A stretch of DNA of 10,444 bases. It comes from Coraliomargarita_B sp046540835 (GTDB lineage: Bacteria; Verrucomicrobiota; Verrucomicrobiia; Opitutales; Coraliomargaritaceae). Made by a program: the position numbers and the translations under genes. The stretch spans positions 1 to 10,444 of the forward strand of contig JBKHEL010000088.1 of assembly GCA_046540835.1 (NCBI GenBank), given 5' to 3'. Below the pieces are notes generated by a model, which ran no database searches, had not been told where the DNA came from, and saw nothing but the letters and a program-made list of their open reading frames with translations. This document shows positions 7,585-10,444 of the stretch, piece by piece; position 1 is the first letter of the stretch, and the number at the start of each line of letters is the position of its first letter.

Positions 7585-7650
7585 TTACGCTCGATCTTTA
7601 GATTCTTCGAAGGCCTTGTCATATTCATTGCCGCAAGTTTCACATTTCAT
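7585..7650 (-). pseudogene. 21-codon remnant of a small Cys-rich (CxxC) protein
   Basis: A 21-codon ORF beginning MKCETCGNEYDKAF and ending in KDRA. The opening closely resembles, from memory, the N-terminus of a conserved bacterial family of about 65-80 residues with several CxxC pairs, whose C-terminus also ends near KDR(A). The middle, with the remaining Cys and His residues, is missing, so this looks like an internally deleted relic rather than a full gene; a functional micropeptide with one CxxC is the alternative. It has no Shine-Dalgarno. It ends six bases before the glycosidase ATG, so if translated it would act as a leader peptide delivering ribosomes to the operon. Confidence 0.5.
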
Positions 7651-7682
7651 AATTCGCAGGGGTTGATGTTCTACGTGTTTTC

Positions 7683-7716
7683 AATGCACCACCGCGCTAA
7701 TTTTGTGCCAATTAGC
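7683..7716 (-). promoter_or_regulatory. Dyad operator overlapping a possible promoter of the glycosidase operon
   Basis: A perfect 7-bp inverted repeat, GCTAATT (7696-7702) and AATTAGC (7710-7716), is separated by seven bases. On the minus strand TTGGCA (7711-7706) lies within it and is followed after 17 bp by TGCATT (7688-7683), preceded by TGG as in extended -10 elements. The -10 matches only three of six positions, so the promoter is weak or speculative, but the dyad is exact and is placed about 46 bp before the 21-codon ORF, where a repressor or activator site would be expected. Confidence 0.4.
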
Positions 7717-7780
7717 CAAATATCCCAGCACTCATACCAGCTCCGAATGGCGCAAACTGAAGCGCTTTCATCCATAGTAG

Positions 7781-7831
7781 AAGCGTGCTTCCAGCCGCTT
7801 GTTCACTACCCTCAGCGGCAGGATGCCGCTG
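7781..7831. repeat. Two tandem GC-rich hairpins (REP-like intergenic element)
   Basis: The first hairpin pairs AAGCG and GC (7781-7785, 7787-7788) with GC and CGCTT (7794-7800), with one bulged T at 7786 and a TTCCA loop. The second is a perfect 8-bp stem, CAGCGGCA (7813-7820) with TGCCGCTG (7824-7831), and a GGA loop. The arms of the two are related (GCCGCT against AGCGGC), so alternative pairing between them is possible. The CGGCAGGATGCCG core resembles an interspersed palindrome I recall from Verrucomicrobiota and Planctomycetota genomes. No second copy is seen in this window. There is no T-run, so it is not a typical terminator. Confidence 0.6.
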
Positions 7832-7941
7832 TTCCTTTAGCTTCAGTCAGCACCATTCCCCCCAGCCCCGTGTCATCTATTCATTGTGATCGACTGAAGC
7901 GGAAATGGGCAGTTCAGAAAAACGAACCCGATTCCACCTTC

Positions 7942-7982
7942 GCATTTTGCATGAATACAAACCGGGTAAATTGCATTTTGCA
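7942..7982. repeat. Direct repeat of GCATTTTGCA, 31 bp apart
   Basis: GCATTTTGCA occurs at 7942-7951 and again at 7973-7982, a 31-bp offset that places both on the same face of the helix (about three turns). Each copy sits in a TGCA-containing context. Related ATTTGCAT octamers occur in the promoter region of the neighbouring membrane-protein gene. The repeat could be a regulator site or chance in AT-rich DNA. Confidence 0.4.
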
Positions 7983-8021
7983 CGGGATCCTCACGGGCAC
8001 AACGCCATCACTGCCAGTGCG

Positions 8022-8708
8022 TCATTCTCTTAGTTTTTGTTCTGTATCGCTGGTTTCTTCGATACCCCGGCGCTTAGGGTTGACGCGGTCCTCGACCCAC
8101 TTTTGCACCCGCCGGCGTTTCCTCCAGTGAACCAGTTGCTCGGTGTGGATGCTTTGCGCCCGAATCATGATCCCCTCCTCTTTTTTTTCGACCACGAACA
8201 AACGACTGGCTCCGATATGGGACTGGCTGGGGCCGTGAACCACTGCCACGGACAGACTTAGCTGCTCCACCGAGGCGAGCGCCGATTCTGCCCGCGGAAC
8301 GTCTCCTCCCTCCTCTTCACTCTCGGAGCGCCGACCGAGCATAATATCTCTGAACGAGCCGAGGATCAGGTAGCCGCCGGGCTCGATGGGGCCCTGCCGG
8401 AGGCGCGACTGAACATTCCGGTCGTCGGACGTGAGACGGTCGTAATCCACCACATGAAAGCGCCTGCGACCTTGCTTGCCCTGGGTTTCAGCGACGACGC
8501 ACTCCAAATGGACCGGCTCTTTGCTCATGTTGACAAACATGCAAAGCGCATTGAGGCCATTCTCATGCGCGTGGTGAATGATCAGATAAGGCCGGCTCGC
8601 CCGTCGGTGTTGCCTGAGGACCAGTTGCAAATACACAATCCAAATAATGGCCATCAGCACACTCGACGCCGCGGTGATTTTGGCTGGATCCAAACTCTCT
8701 AGACTCAT
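8022..8708 (-). CDS. Single-span membrane protein of unknown function
   Basis: A 228-residue protein with one clear N-terminal membrane helix, ITAASSVLMAIIWIVYLQLV (residues 11-30), followed by a positively charged LRQHRRASRP flank, which places the rest in the cytosol. Residues 41-122 look like a compact beta-rich domain containing FVNMSKEPVHLE, RQGPIEPGGYLILGSF and similar strands; I remember comparable proteins from alphaproteobacteria and other groups, all unnamed. After an acidic low-complexity patch (127-136, Glu/Ser/Gly-rich) comes a second strand-rich part and a Lys/Arg-rich C-terminus (about 194-214). The start ATG at 8708 is the first in frame and is placed directly before the helix; a weak GGAA lies upstream. 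It stands alone, with its own candidate promoter, divergent from the cytidine deaminase. No function is proposed. Confidence 0.8.
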   Translation of the reverse strand: MSLESLDPAKITAASSVLMAIIWIVYLQLVLRQHRRASRPYLIIHHAHENGLNALCMFVNMSKEPVHLECVVAETQGKQGRRRFHVVDYDRLTSDDRNVQSRLRQGPIEPGGYLILGSFRDIMLGRRSESEEEGGDVPRAESALASVEQLSLSVAVVHGPSQSHIGASRLFVVEKKEEGIMIRAQSIHTEQLVHWRKRRRVQKWVEDRVNPKRRGIEETSDTEQKLRE

Positions 8709-8712
8709 TTCG

Positions 8713-8766
8713 ATGCAAATTCCGGGAAAACAGGCGGGATATTAAAGCCCGCTATTTGCATGCCAA
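8713..8766 (-). promoter_or_regulatory. Candidate promoter with overlapping inverted repeats
   Basis: On the minus strand TTGGCA (8766-8761, five of six to consensus) is followed after 16 bp by TAATAT (8744-8739, four of six), about 30 bp before the membrane-protein ATG. The element is wrapped by inverted repeats: ATGCAAAT (8713-8720) with ATTTGCAT (8754-8761), and GCGGG (8734-8738) with CCCGC (8748-8752). The inner pair flanks the -10 hexamer, as operators often do. Hexamer matches are modest, so the promoter is likely but unproven. Confidence 0.5.
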
Positions 8767-8843
8767 TTTCCTGCTTGATCGTCGTCAGAGGGCTCGCCCA
8801 TCCCCCGGACCAACAAGGCAATTTCGAAGAATGAAGTCGGGCG

Positions 8844-9030
8844 TCAGCCCAGACCGACGTCCAGCATCATCATCACGGTGAAACCGAGGATCGTCGCTAG
8901 CGTGGCGAGGTCGGTGTTTCCATGCGACTGCGACCTCGGAATCAGTTCTTCGATGGCCACGAAAATCATGGGCCGCCCGCGAAAGCGAGGGCATAAGGCA
9001 GGATCGAGGCTCACCGCCCACAGGGCTCTT
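8844..9030 (-). pseudogene. Frameshifted C-terminal relic of a ZIP-family metal transporter (GufA/ZupT-like)
   Basis: Reading the minus strand, codons before a TGA at 8844-8846 encode MIFVAIEELIP (8968-8936), then GNTDLATLATILGFTVMMML (8918-8859) and DVGLG, the hallmark last helix of ZIP-family zinc/iron transporters. Immediately upstream, LPYALAFAGG is encoded in a neighbouring frame, and before that RALWAVS returns to the first frame. In intact homologues LPYALAFAxGAM and MI(F/Y)VxxEE are continuous, so two roughly compensating indels have broken the frame; the downstream one is consistent with loss of one base near 8970. The first three quarters of the gene are absent: homology stops at about 9030, and the cytidine deaminase starts on the other strand at 9079. 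The fragment cannot make a transporter. Confidence 0.78.
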
Positions 9031-9078
9031 CTTTTACCAATTGCTTTTACAGGCGACGGTAGCCAGTCTGCCCCAAAG

Positions 9079-9933
9079 ATGGCAACTGAATCCGCTCAGG
9101 CAACCCTCCAGACTCAACTGCAAAACCCCGAATTCGACGGCTATCTCGAAAAGCCCGAACCGGGGCAGGCTCTAAACGCAGCCACGATTCTGGAGCAAGC
9201 TGCTCAACTCGCCCAAGTCCCGATTTCAGGTTTCAGGGTTGGTGCCTTTGCGCGGGGCGCTTCCGGCCGTTGTTATCTCGGGGCCAATCTTGAGTTCACC
9301 GGTGTCCCGCTCAGTTCAAGCCTTCACGCCGAGCAGTCCGCAGTCCTCAACGCATGGATGCATGGAGAATCAGGAATCGAAGCGCTGCACGTCTCGGCTC
9401 AACCCTGCGGACATTGCCTACAGTTTCTCCAGGAACTCGACGAGGCCGGGTCCCTGCGCCTCTTCGTCGACGGGCACGAACACCGCCTCAGCGACTTCCT
9501 CCCGCATCCCTTTGCCCTCTGCGGCAGCGGCGGAAGTCCGGGACTCTTCCACCGGGCACCCCACCCACTCGTCGCGCTCAAGCCGACTGAAGATACCACC
9601 GCCCAGCGCGCCATCAACGCCGCCAGCCAGAGCTATTGCCCCTACAGCCACAGCTACGAAGGCATGGTGCTGGAGACCGTCAGCGGACGTTTCTTTGCCG
9701 GACGCGCAGTCGAATCCGCCGCATTCAACCCGAGCATTCCACCGATCGTCGCGGCCCTGAATCAGCGCAATCTTTCAGCCTGGCGATTCGAAGCCATCAG
9801 CCGCGCAATCCACGCGAAACTTGCGACCGCACTCAATCACTCGCTTCCCCTCTCAGAGGCAATCTTGAAAACGATCGCCAGCGCCCTGGTCGAAGTTCTG
9901 CCCGTTGAGACGGAAGCGCATGACCGGCGCTAA
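9079..9933 (+). CDS. cdd: Cytidine deaminase, dimeric two-domain type
   Basis: A 284-residue enzyme of pyrimidine salvage that hydrolyses cytidine and deoxycytidine to uridine and deoxyuridine plus ammonia. Its length and two-domain layout match the E. coli-type enzyme (294 residues). The catalytic domain has the substrate loop GANLEF (68-73), the HAE motif with the proton-shuttle Glu85 and zinc ligand His83, and PCGHC with zinc ligands Cys110 and Cys113. The C-terminal half repeats the fold without zinc ligands (CPYSHSYEGMVLE, AAFNPSIPP), as in the family. The frame is open upstream to 8878, but those 67 residues are antisense to the ZIP relic, and family similarity begins near the ATG at 9079, so that start is chosen. 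No good Shine-Dalgarno precedes it and no clear promoter is visible. It is monocistronic here. Confidence 0.93.
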   Translation: MATESAQATLQTQLQNPEFDGYLEKPEPGQALNAATILEQAAQLAQVPISGFRVGAFARGASGRCYLGANLEFTGVPLSSSLHAEQSAVLNAWMHGESGIEALHVSAQPCGHCLQFLQELDEAGSLRLFVDGHEHRLSDFLPHPFALCGSGGSPGLFHRAPHPLVALKPTEDTTAQRAINAASQSYCPYSHSYEGMVLETVSGRFFAGRAVESAAFNPSIPPIVAALNQRNLSAWRFEAISRAIHAKLATALNHSLPLSEAILKTIASALVEVLPVETEAHDRR

Positions 9934-10199
9934 ATCTTTTCACCCGATTTACTTCGACGGGATCTTTCAACTTCGCGCATTTTTTCGCGACCCTCGCGGA
10001 ATTTCCTTCGGTTGCAGTTACAGTGCAAACAAAGCGGCGTATTGTAGAGCAGCACAAACTTTTCGCCTAATTTCAGGGGGCGCTCCTGCCCACGCTCAAC
10101 CATCCGGAGGGCCGGACCACAGCTGGGCACGAGTATACCGATCGTGTCGAAAAGCAGATCTGCCGCTGTTCGCTTTTTATTATTTTTTTTTACCGCCAT
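9930..10199 (-). CDS. Small zf-HC2/anti-sigma-like protein with an altered zinc site
   Basis: An 89-residue basic protein. The core aligns from memory with a family of short zinc-binding proteins of the anti-sigma (zf-HC2) type whose pattern is C-x-E-A...ERPL-x-LGER...H-x3-C-x2-C. Here Cys27 (SCGPALRM), QERPLKLGEK (38-47), then Asn53 in place of the expected His, and Cys57 and Cys60 (PLCLHC), plus Cys62. Three of four ligands are kept. The tail (63-89) is Arg/Lys/Glu-rich and probably helical. The frame is open to an ATG at 10364, but only the part after 10199 resembles the family; neither start has a good Shine-Dalgarno, so the start is uncertain. A run of nine A (10191-10183) lies just after the chosen start. 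It ends convergently, overlapping the deaminase stop by four bases. No sigma factor is visible next to it. It may regulate transcription or be a decaying copy. Confidence 0.55.
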   Translation of the reverse strand: MAVKKNNKKRTAADLLFDTIGILVPSCGPALRMVERGQERPLKLGEKFVLLYNTPLCLHCNCNRRKFREGREKMREVERSRRSKSGEKI

Positions 10200-10444
10200 G
10201 TTTGCAAGAGAGTAAGCAGATGGTCCGGATTTTCCAGTCCGTCGAACTTTTTCTGCAGACAGAGAAACGCCGTTGCAATTGCCGACAAGAGGCTTAAAAG
10301 GCCGTAAATTGCTAATTATTAAATACTTTTTCTTCGATAAACGCCCATTGACGGTCCGACTCATCTTTTATGGTTCATGCCCATCACGCACGCCGACTTC
10401 TTTGCCTTTGCGTATTGCTCGCCTGGTCCTTTAGCACAATAGGG
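10200..10444. other. AT-richer right edge, mostly unassigned
   Basis: This 245-bp stretch lies upstream of the zinc-finger-like gene. It contains AT-rich DNA around 10304-10332 that could hold a promoter, although I cannot pair convincing -35 and -10 elements. On the minus strand a frame open from the window edge ends at TGA 10361-10363 after 27 codons (ending VMGMNHKR). That TGA overlaps the upstream in-frame ATG (10364) of the zinc-finger-like ORF as ATGA. The 27 codons are too few to decide whether they are the tail of a gene. Confidence 0.35.

Larger units (their letters stand above)
7651..8021. other. 371-bp intergenic region without a convincing gene
   Basis: Between the membrane protein of unknown function and the glycosidase operon I find no ORF with protein-like composition on either strand. 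The minus strand has short ORFs (for example a Trp-rich one of 34 codons starting at 7772) that I cannot relate to anything. The region is lower in GC than its neighbours and contains the dyad at 7696-7716, two tandem hairpins at 7781-7831 and a direct repeat at 7942-7982, each listed separately. The distal part must hold the end of the transcript from the gene at 8022, but no clear hairpin-plus-T-run terminator is visible. Confidence 0.6.

Noticed and set aside
7781..7982. CRISPR-like array in the intergenic region
   Set aside because: Repeats are palindromes of differing sequence or a single 10-bp pair; there is no regular repeat-spacer pattern and no cas gene.
7474..8130. Plus-strand open frame of 218 codons spanning the intergenic region
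   Set aside because: It overlaps the starts and ends of minus-strand genes, runs through the hairpin repeats, and its composition is not protein-like.
8878..9078. N-terminal extension of the cytidine deaminase frame
   Set aside because: The DNA is better explained as a ZIP-transporter relic on the opposite strand, and deaminase similarity begins at 9079.
9980..10002. Hairpin CGCGA-CCC-TCGCG after the cytidine deaminase
   Set aside because: The T-run lies before the stem on the plus strand, the wrong side for termination of the deaminase message, and the sequence lies within the opposing ORF.

Overview
The window is GC-rich accessory or housekeeping chromosome from a bacterium. The combination of genes and the tandem GC-rich intergenic hairpins (7781-7831, of a kind I remember from Verrucomicrobiota and relatives) suggest a Verrucomicrobiota-like organism. 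That placement is a tentative inference: no rRNA or other marker is present.

Layout. (1) 160-863, plus strand: a two-gene toxin-antitoxin cassette, AbrB/MazE-fold antitoxin followed by a PIN-domain (VapC-like) toxin, overlapping by ATGA. (2) 7578 down to 956, minus strand: a tight four-gene operon in which every junction overlaps. In transcription order it encodes a cytosolic six-hairpin glycosidase-like protein, a GT4 glycosyltransferase of the diacylglycerol-glucosyltransferase type, an 808-residue fusion of an alkaline-phosphatase-superfamily phosphodiesterase with an endonuclease/exonuclease/phosphatase (EEP) domain, and a VTT/DedA-type membrane protein. A 21-codon ORF that looks like the shrunken remnant of a small Cys-rich protein sits 6 nt ahead of the first gene. 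(3) 7651-8021: 371 bp without a convincing gene, holding a 7-bp dyad overlapping a possible promoter, two tandem GC-rich hairpins and a pair of direct repeats. (4) 8022-8708, minus: a single-span membrane protein of unknown function. (5) 8709-9078: its promoter region with nested inverted repeats, plus the frameshifted C-terminal relic of a ZIP-family metal transporter. (6) 9079-9933, plus: a full-length dimeric-type cytidine deaminase. (7) 9930-10199, minus: a small zinc-finger-like protein of the anti-sigma/zf-HC2 type with one expected ligand changed to Asn, ending tail-to-tail on the deaminase stop.

How the genes may work together. The four-gene operon is the most interesting unit. A GT4 enzyme with the TETQG signature of diacylglycerol glucosyltransferases, a two-domain phosphodiesterase whose EEP half belongs to the superfamily that contains sphingomyelinases, and a VTT protein (a family that includes lipid scramblases) fit together as a lipid-remodelling or glycolipid module. 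It would be analogous to, but not homologous with, the PlcP/Agt phospholipase-plus-glycosyltransferase pair. The lipid role is inference; the domain assignments and the translational coupling are seen in the sequence.
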